In this document: piece after piece, positions 50,360 to 59,279 of the stretch
How positions within the stretch are numbered: the first letter of the stretch is position 1
Layout: every line of letters begins with the position of its first letter
Source: Sphingosinicella xenopeptidilytica
Lineage (GTDB): Bacteria; Pseudomonadota; Alphaproteobacteria; Sphingomonadales; Sphingomonadaceae
DNA length: 64,000 nucleotides
Direction of reading: 5' to 3'
Assembly (NCBI RefSeq): GCF_042676985.1
Contig: NZ_JBHTIK010000015.1
Location: 372,001-436,000 of the forward strand
Translations under genes and position numbers: made by a program
The notes under the pieces: model-generated
Told to the model about the DNA's origin: nothing
What the model saw: only the letters and a program-made list of their open reading frames with translations
Databases searched by the model: none

Positions 50360-52141
50360 TCAGGCCGCATCCTCAAATTGCAGGCGCGCAAGCCGGGCGT
50401 AGAGGCCGCCGCTAGTCATGAGCTCATCGTGCCGTCCCTGCCCCACGATCCGCCCATCTTCCATCACGACGATACGATCCGCGCCGCGCACCGTGGCAAG
50501 GCGGTGCGCGATCACCAGCGTCGTGCGCCCCCGCATCAGCCGGTCGAGCGCTTCCTGTACCAGCCGCTCGCTTTCGGCATCGAGCGCCGAGGTTGCCTCG
50601 TCGAGCAGCAGGATTGGTGCATTGCGCAGCACTGCGCGCGCGATCGAAAGCCGCTGGCGCTGCCCGCCCGAAAGCCGCGTCCCCGCCTCGCCCAGGAAGG
50701 TGTGGATACCCTCCGGCAGCGCGCGCAGGAATTCCGAAGCGTTCGCTGCGTCCGCCGCGGCCCAAACCTCGGCCTCAGTCGCGTCCGGACGGCCATAAAG
50801 GATGTTGTTGTAGGCGCTCTCGGCGAACACAACGCTTTCCTGCGGCACCATCGCGATGCGGCCGCGCACGGCGGAGGGATCCGCGTCGCGAAGCGATACG
50901 CCGTCCACGCGCACGGTGCCGTTCTCGGGATCGTAGAAGCGCTGAATCAGCTGGAACAATGTCGATTTACCGGCACCCGAAGGCCCGACCACCGCAACGG
51001 TCTCGCCGGGCGCGATGTCCAGGGAGAAGTCGCTGAGGGCCGCCGTGTCTTTTCGCGTCGGATAGCGGAAGCTGACATTGTCGAAAGTCACGCGGCCCAC
51101 CGGCGGTTGTGGCAGTGCCATGGGGTTCGCGGGCGCCGTTATCTGCGGCACTGCATTCAGCAGTTCCATCATGCGGCCAGCTGCGCCCGTCGCGCGCATC
51201 ACGTCGCCGTAAACTTCTGTGAGCGCACCGAAAGCACCCGCCACGATCGCGGCGGTGAGCACGAACGCGGTGATTTCGCCGCCCGTCATCACCCCGTCGA
51301 TCACGTCGGTCGCGCCTTCCCACAGCACCATCGTAATGCCGCCGAAGATGATGGTGATGACGATGGCGGTCAGCAGCGCGCGCATCCGGATGCGTCGCCG
51401 CGCCGCCGCGAACGTCGATTCCACGGCACGCGTGAAACGCGCAACTTCGTTCCGTTCCTGCGTGAACGCCTGCACGATGCGGATCGCGCCGAGCACCTCG
51501 CTTACGATCGTGCCGACGCTTGCGACATTGTCCTGCGAGCTACGCGACAGTGCCTGAACACGGCGCCCCATCAGCGCCATCGGCAACACTGCAAGCGGGA
51601 TACCGAGCAGCAGCATTCCGGTCAGCTTCGGGCTGATCGTGAACAGGTAGATCACGCCGCCGATACCGAGGATGACGTTTCGAAGCGCCATCGACAGGCT
51701 CGTGCCTACCACCTGCTCGATGATCGCGGTGTCCGCCGTCAGCCGCGAGGCGATCTCTGAGGGGCGATTTTCCTCGAAGAAGGCCGGATCGAGCGTCAGG
51801 AGATTAGCGTGTACGCTCTGCCGCAGATCGGCCACGACCCGCTCGCCAAGCCACGACACGTAGTAGAAGCGCACCGCCGTGGCGATACCGAGCACGGCGA
51901 CCACGCCAAGCATACCGTAGAAGTAGGGCGCGATCGTCGTGTCCGTTTCCGCACCGAAGCCGTTGTCGACGATACGCTGGAAACTGCGCGGAATCGCCAG
52001 CGTCGCGAGCGCGGCGATGAACAGCGAGACGAAGAACGCCGTCACCTGCACAGGATAACGTCGCGCAAAGCTCCAGAGCAACTGCAGGTTGCTGAGGGAA
52101 CGCTTTTCCTTTGGCTCTTTGCCGGACTCGCTGGTGCTCAT
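50360..52141 (-). CDS. ABC transporter, fused membrane and ATPase domains (MsbA-like)
   Basis: A 593-aa half-transporter of the ABCB/MsbA group. Six helices occupy about residues 25-310 (VTAFFVSLFIAALATLAI first). The ATPase domain has Walker A GPSGAGKSTLFQLI, signature RLSGGQRQRLSIARA and Walker B ILLLDEATSALDAESE, then the H-loop IAHRLATV. It would act as a homodimer exporting a lipid or hydrophobic compound; the substrate is not known. No accessory export gene is adjacent. It overlaps the cytochrome start region by a few bases. Confidence 0.92.
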   Translation of the reverse strand: MSTSESGKEPKEKRSLSNLQLLWSFARRYPVQVTAFFVSLFIAALATLAIPRSFQRIVDNGFGAETDTTIAPYFYGMLGVVAVLGIATAVRFYYVSWLGERVVADLRQSVHANLLTLDPAFFEENRPSEIASRLTADTAIIEQVVGTSLSMALRNVILGIGGVIYLFTISPKLTGMLLLGIPLAVLPMALMGRRVQALSRSSQDNVASVGTIVSEVLGAIRIVQAFTQERNEVARFTRAVESTFAAARRRIRMRALLTAIVITIIFGGITMVLWEGATDVIDGVMTGGEITAFVLTAAIVAGAFGALTEVYGDVMRATGAAGRMMELLNAVPQITAPANPMALPQPPVGRVTFDNVSFRYPTRKDTAALSDFSLDIAPGETVAVVGPSGAGKSTLFQLIQRFYDPENGTVRVDGVSLRDADPSAVRGRIAMVPQESVVFAESAYNNILYGRPDATEAEVWAAADAANASEFLRALPEGIHTFLGEAGTRLSGGQRQRLSIARAVLRNAPILLLDEATSALDAESERLVQEALDRLMRGRTTLVIAHRLATVRGADRIVVMEDGRIVGQGRHDELMTSGGLYARLARLQFEDAA

Positions 52142-52182
52142 TGCGGCGGATTAGCAGTGCCCGCGCTCACGCTCAATGCCGG

Positions 52183-52515
52183 TCAGCCCTTTGGCGGCCA
52201 GTGCACTTCGATCTCAAGGTTTGCCGGGCGCCGCGCGGGCGGCGGCGGCAGCTGGCCGACCTTGAAGAAAAGGTCATCGGTGGAGCGCGTGAGGATCGGC
52301 TCTGCACACGGTTTCACGATGTCGTAGCGCGTAATGAGCCCGTTGCCGTCCACTGCAACCCGCACCCGTGCCACGCAGGTCGCACGCCGCACCACCGCCG
52401 AGCGCGGCATCGCCTGCGCCGCCCGCATCACCCCAGAGGCTGCCTCGGGCCACGTTGTCGCAGCCGCCGCCGGCGCCACGCCTGCCAAAACCAGAAACAC
52501 AATGAACAGACGCAC
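52183..52515 (-). CDS. Small exported protein with TonB-C-like fold
   Basis: A 110-aa product with a signal peptide (residues 1-19, ending AAA). The mature part (CVARVRVAVDGNGLITRYDI; KPCAEPILTRSTDDLFFKVG) has the strand pattern of a TonB C-terminal domain but no membrane anchor or Pro-rich spacer, and it has two Cys that might pair. It could be a free periplasmic TonB-C-like protein. Function unknown; it lies upstream of the ABC exporter. Confidence 0.7.
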   Translation of the reverse strand: MRLFIVFLVLAGVAPAAAATTWPEAASGVMRAAQAMPRSAVVRRATCVARVRVAVDGNGLITRYDIVKPCAEPILTRSTDDLFFKVGQLPPPPARRPANLEIEVHWPPKG

Positions 52516-52611
52516 GCACCGCTCCTGCGAGATGGATCACACGCCCGCATTGCCGCTCAATGGTTTCCGGTTTCGGAAAAGTGCCCGTGAATTTTTCGTG
52601 ACAGACACAAC

Positions 52612-53370
52612 CTACAGTGAATACCCACCATCGCTCGTCAGGAGTGCGCCGGTGATCGTCGCTGCACCGTCCGAAAGCAGGAATGCGATCTGTCCCGCAA
52701 TCTCGTCCGCGGTTGCGAAGCGCCCGAGCGGAGTTGCGGTGGAGGCCATTGCCTTTAGCGCCGCTTCACGGCTGCCAAGATCGAGGACCATAGCCTCGAA
52801 GAAATCCATGCCGTTCCATATCGGCGTGTCGACCCCGCCCGGCAAGATTGCGTTCACGCGGAGCCCGCGTGGCGCGCCTTCCTTTGCGGCAACCTTTGCC
52901 AGGTGTGCGGCCGCCGCCTTGGACGCCCCGTAGGCAGCGACGCCGGGCTCGGCCTTGATCCCGGAGATTGAGGATACGATCACGATTGCACCGGCCCCGG
53001 GGATCAGTCGCATCGCCGTGCGCAGCGTGAGGAAGGCGCCGTCGAGATTTACGGAGAGCACACGGCGCCATTCTTCGAACGCGAGGTCGGCGATCGGGCC
53101 GGCGCCGGAGACTCCGGCGTTGACGACGGCGAGATCGAGCCGACCGAAACGGTGCGTGATGGCGCGTTCGGCTTCTTCCCAGGTGGATGGGTCTGCGACA
53201 TTGCCGGTGAGCTGCAGGATATCGGCGCCGGGGAGCGTCGGCTCGGCACTGTCTATGTCGATCAGCGCGAAACGCCGGACGCCTTCGGCATGGAGCCGCT
53301 CGGCCGTTGCCTTGCCGATACCGGATGCGGCGCCGGTGATGAGGACCGAGGCGCCTGCGGGAAAACTCAC
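52612..53370 (-). CDS. Short-chain dehydrogenase/reductase
   Basis: NAD(P)-dependent SDR of 252 aa. Cofactor site VLITGAASGIGKATAERL, NNAG-equivalent LAVVNAGVSG, catalytic Ser in IVIVSSISGI and the Tyr/Lys in AAYGASKAAAAHLAK. The N-terminal acidic residue after strand 2 (LIDIDSA) suggests NAD(H). The substrate is unknown. Its start overlaps the stop of the 3-hydroxybutyrate dehydrogenase gene (ATGA), so it may work in the same hydroxyacid pathway. Confidence 0.9.
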   Translation of the reverse strand: MSFPAGASVLITGAASGIGKATAERLHAEGVRRFALIDIDSAEPTLPGADILQLTGNVADPSTWEEAERAITHRFGRLDLAVVNAGVSGAGPIADLAFEEWRRVLSVNLDGAFLTLRTAMRLIPGAGAIVIVSSISGIKAEPGVAAYGASKAAAAHLAKVAAKEGAPRGLRVNAILPGGVDTPIWNGMDFFEAMVLDLGSREAALKAMASTATPLGRFATADEIAGQIAFLLSDGAATITGALLTSDGGYSL

Positions 53371-54161
53371 CGCGCGGTCCAGCCGCCGTCGATCGACAGG
53401 ATGTCGCCGGTGAACGAACGCCCGGTCTCGCCCGCGAGGAACACGGCGAAGTCTGCGACTTCCTCGGGCTCGATGAAGCGCTTGTTGGGCTGCGCGGCGA
53501 GGATGACGTTCCGCACGACCTCCTCCTCCGACATATTGTGCACCTTCGCCTGATCAGCCACCTGCCCGGCGACGAGCGGCGTGCGCACGTAGCCGGGGCA
53601 GATCGCGTTCACCGTGATACCGGTTTCGGCGAGTTCGAGCGCCGCCGTCTTGGTGAGACCGACGATGCCGTGCTTTGCCGACACGTAGGCCGCCTTGAAC
53701 GGCGAGGCGACGAGGCCGTGCGCCGACGCGATGTTGATGATGCGGCCCCAGTTCTTCGCCTTCATCGCCGGGAGCGCCGCCTGCGTCGTGTAGAAAGCAG
53801 CGGAAAGGTTGATCGCGATGATCGCCTCCCACTTCGCCGCCGGGAACTCATCGACCGGGGCGACATACTGGATGCCGGCATTGTTGACGAGGATGTCGAC
53901 CCCGCCGAGCGCGGCCGTGCAATCGACGACGAGTTTCGTCGCTTCGGCGCCCTTGGAGAGATCTGCGGGCAGGAACACGCAGCGCACGCCGAAGTCCGCC
54001 TCGATCGCGGCGCGCTCGCGTTCGATCGCGTCGACATCGCCGAAACCGTTGATGCCGATGTTCGCACCCGCGGCGGCCATGCCGCGCGCGACCGAGAGTC
54101 CGATTCCGCTCGTCGAACCGGTGACAAGGGCGACGCGGCCCTGAAGCGTTCTGGCGGTCAT
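53367..54161 (-). CDS. bdhA: 3-hydroxybutyrate dehydrogenase
   Basis: SDR of 264 aa that oxidises D-3-hydroxybutyrate to acetoacetate with NAD+. Seen: VALVTGSTSGIGLSVARGM, ILVNNAGIQYVAPVDEFP, catalytic IINIASAHGLVASPFKAAYVSAKHG, and NAICPGYVRTPLVAGQVADQAK, closely matching known BdhA. It is divergent from the PHB depolymerase gene, so depolymerisation and oxidation of the monomer are likely co-regulated. Confidence 0.93.
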   Translation of the reverse strand: MTARTLQGRVALVTGSTSGIGLSVARGMAAAGANIGINGFGDVDAIERERAAIEADFGVRCVFLPADLSKGAEATKLVVDCTAALGGVDILVNNAGIQYVAPVDEFPAAKWEAIIAINLSAAFYTTQAALPAMKAKNWGRIINIASAHGLVASPFKAAYVSAKHGIVGLTKTAALELAETGITVNAICPGYVRTPLVAGQVADQAKVHNMSEEEVVRNVILAAQPNKRFIEPEEVADFAVFLAGETGRSFTGDILSIDGGWTAR

Positions 54162-54221
54162 GGCGTTCTCCTTTGCAGCATTTGCGAATCGCTTGCAGAA
54201 CCGTCGTTAACGGCCCGCTCA

Positions 54222-54237
54222 TTGTGCAATGCAATAA
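54222..54237. promoter_or_regulatory. Candidate regulator site in the bdhA-phaZ divergent region
   Basis: TTGTGCAATGCAATAA is a near-palindrome of TGCA-centred half-sites in the 165-base region between two PHB breakdown genes. It resembles TGCA-rich sites bound by PhaR-type repressors of polyhydroxyalkanoate genes. No phaR is in the window and the match is judged by eye only. Confidence 0.3.
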
Positions 54238-54326
54238 TCGATGGACTCGCGATTTGCACGGGGTAAGCTGCGCGGGAAACGATCGGTGTTCGATGAAAAC
54301 GCCGGCTTTCTGAGCGGGGTATTGCA

Positions 54327-55547
54327 ATGATTTATCACAGCTACGAGCTGCATCGTTCCATGATGGCCGGGGCCAGCGCCTTCGCCAGCCTTGGGGCCAA
54401 CTGGCTCGCGCATCCTTCGAATCCGCTCGCCTACATCGGCATGAGCCCCGTGATCGCATCCGCACTCGACGTGTTCGCCCACGCTTCGGCACCGCGCGGC
54501 AAGCCGGAATTCGGCATCCACAGCGTCAAGATCGGCGACGCCGATGTCGCCGTGCATGAAGAGATCAGCTTCCGCCTGCCGTTCGGGCAGCTCAAGCATT
54601 TCGTGAAGCAGAATGGCGTGGCGGCAGGGCCAAAGCTGCTTATCGTCGCGCCGATGTCCGGCCACTACGCAACACTGCTGCGCGGCACGGTGGAGCGCAT
54701 GATCCCCGGCCATGACGTTTACATCACCGACTGGCGCGACGCGAAGCTCGTCCCGCTCGATGAAGGCCGCTTCGATCTCGACGAATACATCGACTACATC
54801 GTCGCCTTCCTCGAACACATCGGCCCCGGCACGCACATGATCGCCGTGTGCCAGCCTTCGGTGCCTGCCTATGCGGCGGCGGCGCTGATGTCCGCGAAGA
54901 AACACAAGGCACGGCCGCGCTCGCTGACCATGATGGGCGGGCCGATCGATACGCGCGAGGCGCCGACCGAGGTCAACACCCTGGCCACCGGACGCCAGCA
55001 CAGCTGGTTCGAGCACAACGCCATCACCACCGTGCCGCCGATCTACGCCGGTGCCGGACGGCGCGTGTATCCGGGCTTCCTGCAGCTGGCCGGCTTCATG
55101 TCGATGAACCTCGGCAACCACATGATGAGCCACTGGGAGATGTTCAAACATCTCGTCGTCGGCGACGGCGAAAGCGCCGATTCGACCAAGGCCTTCTACG
55201 ACGAGTACCGCGCCGTCTGCGACATGACCGCAGAATTCTACCTGCAAACAGTGGATGCCGTGTTCCAGCGCCATCTGCTGCCCAAGGGCGAGTTCATGCA
55301 TCGCGGCACGCGGATCGACCCCGGCGCAATCACCGATGTCGCGCTGCTGGCCGTGGAAGGCGAGCGCGATGACATCTCCGGCGTCGGACAAACGAAGGCC
55401 GCACTGACGCTCGCGACCGCGCTTCCCGACACGAAGAAGACTTACCTGCTTGCCATGGAGGTCGGCCACTACGGCATCTTCAACGGACGCCGCTGGCGCG
55501 AGAAGATTGCGCCCGTCGTCGAGGACTTCATCGCGAAGCACGACTGA
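54327..55547 (+). CDS. phaZ: Intracellular polyhydroxybutyrate depolymerase
   Basis: Type i-PhaZ enzyme of 406 aa that breaks down native PHB granules in the cytoplasm. Seen: MIYHSYELHRSMMAGASAFA, LLIVAPMSGHYATLLRGTVE, HDVYITDWRDAKLVPL and the nucleophile elbow MIAVCQPSVPAYAA, where Cys replaces the Ser of a lipase box as in this group; a distal His is in AMEVGHYGIFNGRRWR. No signal peptide. It is followed by a strong hairpin terminator shared with the convergent exbD gene. Confidence 0.95.
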   Translation: MIYHSYELHRSMMAGASAFASLGANWLAHPSNPLAYIGMSPVIASALDVFAHASAPRGKPEFGIHSVKIGDADVAVHEEISFRLPFGQLKHFVKQNGVAAGPKLLIVAPMSGHYATLLRGTVERMIPGHDVYITDWRDAKLVPLDEGRFDLDEYIDYIVAFLEHIGPGTHMIAVCQPSVPAYAAAALMSAKKHKARPRSLTMMGGPIDTREAPTEVNTLATGRQHSWFEHNAITTVPPIYAGAGRRVYPGFLQLAGFMSMNLGNHMMSHWEMFKHLVVGDGESADSTKAFYDEYRAVCDMTAEFYLQTVDAVFQRHLLPKGEFMHRGTRIDPGAITDVALLAVEGERDDISGVGQTKAALTLATALPDTKKTYLLAMEVGHYGIFNGRRWREKIAPVVEDFIAKHD

Positions 55548-55571
55548 CTCATCCCGCCTAACACGCGCAGA

Positions 55572-55612
55572 CAAAAAAAGGGGCGGACCCGAAAGTCCGC
55601 CCCTCTTCTTTT
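55572..55612. terminator. Bidirectional intrinsic terminator between phaZ and exbD
   Basis: A perfect 9-bp stem GGGGCGGAC (55580-55588) with GTCCGCCCC (55595-55603), loop CCGAAA, a run of seven A before it and TCTTCTTTT after it. It can therefore end both the plus-strand phaZ transcript and the minus-strand ton operon transcript. Confidence 0.9.
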
Positions 55613-55629
55613 GGATCGGAGACCTCGCC

Positions 55630-56055
55630 CTAGTTGGCGTAGGCCTCGTTGCCGACGAAACCGATCTTGGTGACGCCAGACATCTGCGCCTGCGCCATGA
55701 CGTTGTTCACAACGTCGTAGCGCGACAGCGCGTCGGGCTTCAGATGGATTTCGGGCTGAGGCTCCATGCGGGCCGCGTCGTTGAAATACGTGCGCAGCGT
55801 CGCAAGGTCCACTTCCTGATCGTTCCAGTAGATCGTGTTCAGGAAGTCGATGCTCACGCGGTTGATCACCGGATCGACCTGAGAGTTCTGCGGCTGGTTC
55901 TGGTTCGACGGGAGGTCGAGCTTCACCGCGTGCGTCTGGATCGGAATCGTGATGATGAACATGATGAGGAGCACCAGCATCACGTCGATCAGCGGCGTGG
56001 TGTTGATGTCCACCATTTCGCCGCCTTCGGCTCCGCCTCCTACGTTCATTGCCAT
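55630..56055 (-). CDS. exbD: ExbD-type biopolymer transport protein (second copy)
   Basis: A 141-aa inner-membrane protein with one helix near residues 20-42 (PLIDVMLVLLIMFIITIPI) holding the proton-binding Asp in TTPLIDVML, and a periplasmic domain. It joins ExbB to energise TonB. It is 13 bases after the other exbD gene and last in the tonB-exbB-exbD-exbD operon. Two ExbD copies in tandem are common in sphingomonads and xanthomonads. Confidence 0.93.
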   Translation of the reverse strand: MAMNVGGGAEGGEMVDINTTPLIDVMLVLLIMFIITIPIQTHAVKLDLPSNQNQPQNSQVDPVINRVSIDFLNTIYWNDQEVDLATLRTYFNDAARMEPQPEIHLKPDALSRYDVVNNVMAQAQMSGVTKIGFVGNEAYAN

Positions 56056-56068
56056 AGTTTTGGTTTCC

Positions 56069-56536
56069 TTAGCGGCTGACAGAACCGGCGGGCGGTTCTG
56101 AAATGAAGCCCACCTTCACGAAACCGGCACGCTGCATCGTGTAGATGACGCCGCCGATGTTGCTGAACTCCGTGCCCGCGTCGCCGCGGATATGGACTTC
56201 AGGCAGTTCAATCGGTGTACCGGCCTTCTCCTGACGCTCGATTTCCTTCTTCAGGTGCGTAACCGCCTTGTCGAAGAGCTCCTGCTTGCTGTCGAGACGC
56301 TGCACACCCCAGAAAATGTCACCGGAGTTGTTGACCGCGATCAGCACGTTTTCCGGCTTCGTCGTCGTCGGCATGCTGCTCACTTTGGGAAGTTCGAGCG
56401 GCACGGTCTGGATGACCACGGGAACGGTGATGAGGAAGATGATGAGCATAACCAACATGACGTCCACCAGGGGCGTCGTGTTGATGTCCGCCATCGGCGC
56501 GTCATCGTCGTCCGAGGGTCCTACTTGCATCGCCAT
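56069..56536 (-). CDS. exbD: ExbD-type biopolymer transport protein (first copy)
   Basis: A 155-aa ExbD with the conserved DINTTPLVDVMLVMLIIFLI helix including the proton-binding Asp, and a periplasmic part ending in GFVKVGFISEPPAGS. It differs from the second copy mainly in the periplasmic domain, so the pair may form a mixed complex. It lies 77 bases after exbB. Confidence 0.93.
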   Translation of the reverse strand: MAMQVGPSDDDDAPMADINTTPLVDVMLVMLIIFLITVPVVIQTVPLELPKVSSMPTTTKPENVLIAVNNSGDIFWGVQRLDSKQELFDKAVTHLKKEIERQEKAGTPIELPEVHIRGDAGTEFSNIGGVIYTMQRAGFVKVGFISEPPAGSVSR

Positions 56537-56613
56537 GTCTAGCGATCCTTCCTGATATCAAACAAATCGGGAGGGGGCGCGGCAGCAGAACCGCCGACAC
56601 CCCCTTCGTACGA

Positions 56614-57408
56614 TCAGGCCTTCGGAGCCGCAGCCGGAGTCACGCCCGTGCGTGCCACGCGCGAACCCGACATCATGTAGCCATGCACGTCGGCCGAGAA
56701 GTTGTTCAGGCGGTCCTGAACGTCCTTGTTGCGGCGGATCAGCCAGTTGTAGCCGAGCACGGCCGGAACGGCCACGGCAAGGCCGAGCGCGGTCATGATG
56801 AGCGCCTCACCGACCGGACCCGCGACCTTGTCGATCGAGGCCTGACCGGCGACGCCGATGTTGATGAGCGCGCGGTAGATACCGACGACGGTACCGAACA
56901 GACCGACGAACGGCGAGGTCGAACCCACCGACGCGAGCCAGGCAAGGCCGCTCTGCAGGCGACCGTTGATCGCATGCGTCGAGCGCGCCATCGACATCGT
57001 CACCCACTCGTTCTTGTCGATGCTGTCCGTGAGGCGGCCTTCATGATGATCGGCAGCGCGCAGGCCATCGTCGACGATCTGACGGAAAGCCGAGTTCTTG
57101 TCGAGCTTGGCTGCGCCGTCCTTCAGGCTCGGCGCCGACCAGAACTTCTTGTCCAGTTCCTTGGCTTCGATGAGCAGCTTCCGCTGGTCCCACCATTTCG
57201 TGAAGATGACGTACCACGAGGTCAGCGACATCAGCACGAGAATGGCGAACGTGCCCTGGGCGATCGGACCGCCCTGCTCGAGCGCGGCGCGGAGGCCGTA
57301 CGGGTTTTCGGTCGCGATCTCTTCCGCCGCAAACGCCGGAGCCGAAACCATCAGCGTGCCGAGCGCAACACTTGCCGTGAGGCTGGCGCGCGAAACAAAG
57401 TTCTTCAT
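56614..57408 (-). CDS. exbB: ExbB/TolQ/MotA-family proton channel protein
   Basis: A 264-aa inner-membrane protein with an N-terminal signal-like segment (ASLTASVALGTLMVSAPAFA) and three helices: around residues 45-67, then LAWLASVGSTSPFVGLFGTVVG and ALIMTALGLAVAVPAVLGYN, the typical pore-lining pair. It assembles with ExbD and TonB. It follows tonB by 87 bases. Confidence 0.93.
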   Translation of the reverse strand: MKNFVSRASLTASVALGTLMVSAPAFAAEEIATENPYGLRAALEQGGPIAQGTFAILVLMSLTSWYVIFTKWWDQRKLLIEAKELDKKFWSAPSLKDGAAKLDKNSAFRQIVDDGLRAADHHEGRLTDSIDKNEWVTMSMARSTHAINGRLQSGLAWLASVGSTSPFVGLFGTVVGIYRALINIGVAGQASIDKVAGPVGEALIMTALGLAVAVPAVLGYNWLIRRNKDVQDRLNNFSADVHGYMMSGSRVARTGVTPAAAPKA

Positions 57409-57495
57409 GTGTAGTCCCCTAGACTGAATAGAAATGTTGGTTTGAAAACGGAAAGGCCGCAGGCCGGTCTTGCCCGGCCCACGGCGACATCCTGC

Positions 57496-58146
57496 TTATT
57501 TCGGAATCTGCCAACGGAACGCCTGGCTGCGCGTCTCCTGAACCGGCTGGCCGTTCTGCTGCGCCGGATTGAACCGGAAGCGCCGCTCGATCAGGCTGCA
57601 AGTCTGGGTATCGAGGCGGTTGAAGCCGCTCGATGTCTGAATCGAACAGCTGCCCTTCACGATCTTGCCATCGACATCGATGGTGTAGCGCGCAACCACC
57701 GAGCCCTCTTCCTCTGCACGGATCGAGGCTTGCGGATAATCGTCAGCCGTGATGGTGGCGCCAAGGCGCCCCCTCGGCTGTGCACGCGTGGTCGGACCGG
57801 CAGGCGGCGGTGCGGGAGGTGCCGGCGGCGCAACACGAGGCGGATCCGGACGCGGCGTTTCGGTCTGAATCGTAATCGTCGGCTGCGGCGGTGCGATCGT
57901 CTCGACGATCACTTCCGGCGGTGGAACATACGGCGGAATCTCTTCGAGTTCCGGCGGCGGAGGCGGCGGCTCTTCATCGACCGTGGGCTCCTCGACCTCG
58001 AACGTCTCCATCGGACCCGTCACGACCTTAACCACACGCAGCGCAAGGCCACTTATGAAGGCGTAGCCGAGAACGGCGTGGAGTAGCGCAACGAGCGCCA
58101 AGGAGACCATGCGCTTTGAGCTTACGCCTTGATCTGCATATGCCAT
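57496..58146 (-). CDS. tonB: TonB energy transducer of the exb operon
   Basis: A 216-aa TonB with one N-terminal helix (MVSLALVALLHAVLGYAFI) starting at residue 13, a Pro/Glu-rich spacer (EEPPPPPPELEEIPPYVPPP) and a C-terminal TonB_C domain (EEGSVVARYTIDVDGKIVKG; FNRLDTQTCSLIERRFRFNP) with two Cys. It leads the tonB-exbB-exbD-exbD operon, the main TonB system of the window. The 314 bases upstream to 58460 separate it from a divergent gene. Confidence 0.92.
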   Translation of the reverse strand: MAYADQGVSSKRMVSLALVALLHAVLGYAFISGLALRVVKVVTGPMETFEVEEPTVDEEPPPPPPELEEIPPYVPPPEVIVETIAPPQPTITIQTETPRPDPPRVAPPAPPAPPPAGPTTRAQPRGRLGATITADDYPQASIRAEEEGSVVARYTIDVDGKIVKGSCSIQTSSGFNRLDTQTCSLIERRFRFNPAQQNGQPVQETRSQAFRWQIPK

Positions 58147-58460
58147 GGACGCGGGTTACTCCCTCTTAGCTGACCCTTAACCATCGATCCCATAAGAATC
58201 GATCAGAAACCAGTTGCGGCTTTGACCGCAATCTTATCCCTTTTTGCAACGCTCATGAAGCGGTTGAAAACCGGCTCAAACCGTCCCTGAGCGACCTACT
58301 AGCTTGGGCGCCCTATACCCGCAACTGCTTTGTGGCAGGGTTGTGGCGCGATTGGCCGCTTGCCCAATTCATGCCACGGTCATGTCAAACATGGCTCAAA
58401 TACGTTAAGCTGCCAGCAAATATGGATTTTGTTCGATTTCATAACAAAAGGGACGACCGG
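58147..58460. other. Divergent intergenic region of tonB and a secreted protein gene
   Basis: About 310 bases without a credible gene. An open plus-strand frame runs through from 58332 but its start is better placed at 58461. A short inverted pair, TTGCGG..GACCGCAA, lies at 58214-58231. I found no convincing Fur box or -35/-10 pair for the ton operon. Confidence 0.5.
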
Positions 58461-59279
58461 ATGCGTCTGTGGGCTTTTTTTGCGCTTCTCCTCTCCGGGG
58501 CACTGATTCCGCTTACCGGCGTGTCCGCGAACCCGGGGCGGGCGGACCTCGTAGCGTTGACCACCGAAGCGCCGATCATCGTCCGCGCGACGGTCACCAA
58601 GGCCTCGAGACTGAGCGAAAAACTGTCCCCCGGCCTCGCGCCCGGCTTCCGCCGCTTCCTGATCACCGCCGAAATCAGCAACGTTCTGATCGCGCCGGGA
58701 TTCGTTCCGAAAAATATCGAGTATCTCGTCGATATCGGTGCCGATCCGCGTGGAAAGGCGCCGAAACTCAAGGGACTTCCCGTTCTGCTGTTCCTGGCGC
58801 CGGGGGGCCGTGAAGCGCAGTACCAGCTCGTCCGTCCGTGGGCGCAGGTGGATTGGACCGCCGAGCGCGACGCCTATGTGCGCGCCGTCGCAGCCGAAGC
58901 CGTCACGGCTCCAGACATTCGCGACATGCAGATTTCCGGGCTCGGGCAGGCCTTCCACGTCCCCGGCAGCCTTCCGGGCGAATCCGAAAGCCAGATTTTC
59001 ATCCAGACGAAGGCGGGCGAACCAATGTCGCTGGTCGTGCTGTCACGCCCCGGCCAACCGAAAGCGTTCAGCGTGGCCACGGGCGATATCATCGACGATG
59101 CCGCCGCCGGCGTGAAGGATGGCAGCCTGCTCTGGTATCGGCTTGCCTGCAGCCTGCCCCGCAGCCTGCCCGCCGCGAGCACATCGACACTCGATTCGGA
59201 AACTGCCGACGCCGCGAAGACGGACTATCGTTTCGTGCTCGATTCGCTCGGCGCCTGCGACCGGGCCTATTCGGAATAA
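58461..59279 (+). CDS. Secreted protein of unknown function
   Basis: A 272-aa product with a signal peptide (residues 1-23, ending VSA-N). No domain recognised; the mature part is a mixed alpha/beta sequence with FRRFLITAEISNVLIAPGFV and LKGLPVLLFLAPGGREAQYQ. Two Cys are near the C-terminus. AAGGGA stands seven bases before the ATG. Its 3' end overlaps the convergent folB gene by 13 bases. It is not in an evident operon. Confidence 0.75.
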   Translation: MRLWAFFALLLSGALIPLTGVSANPGRADLVALTTEAPIIVRATVTKASRLSEKLSPGLAPGFRRFLITAEISNVLIAPGFVPKNIEYLVDIGADPRGKAPKLKGLPVLLFLAPGGREAQYQLVRPWAQVDWTAERDAYVRAVAAEAVTAPDIRDMQISGLGQAFHVPGSLPGESESQIFIQTKAGEPMSLVVLSRPGQPKAFSVATGDIIDDAAAGVKDGSLLWYRLACSLPRSLPAASTSTLDSETADAAKTDYRFVLDSLGACDRAYSE

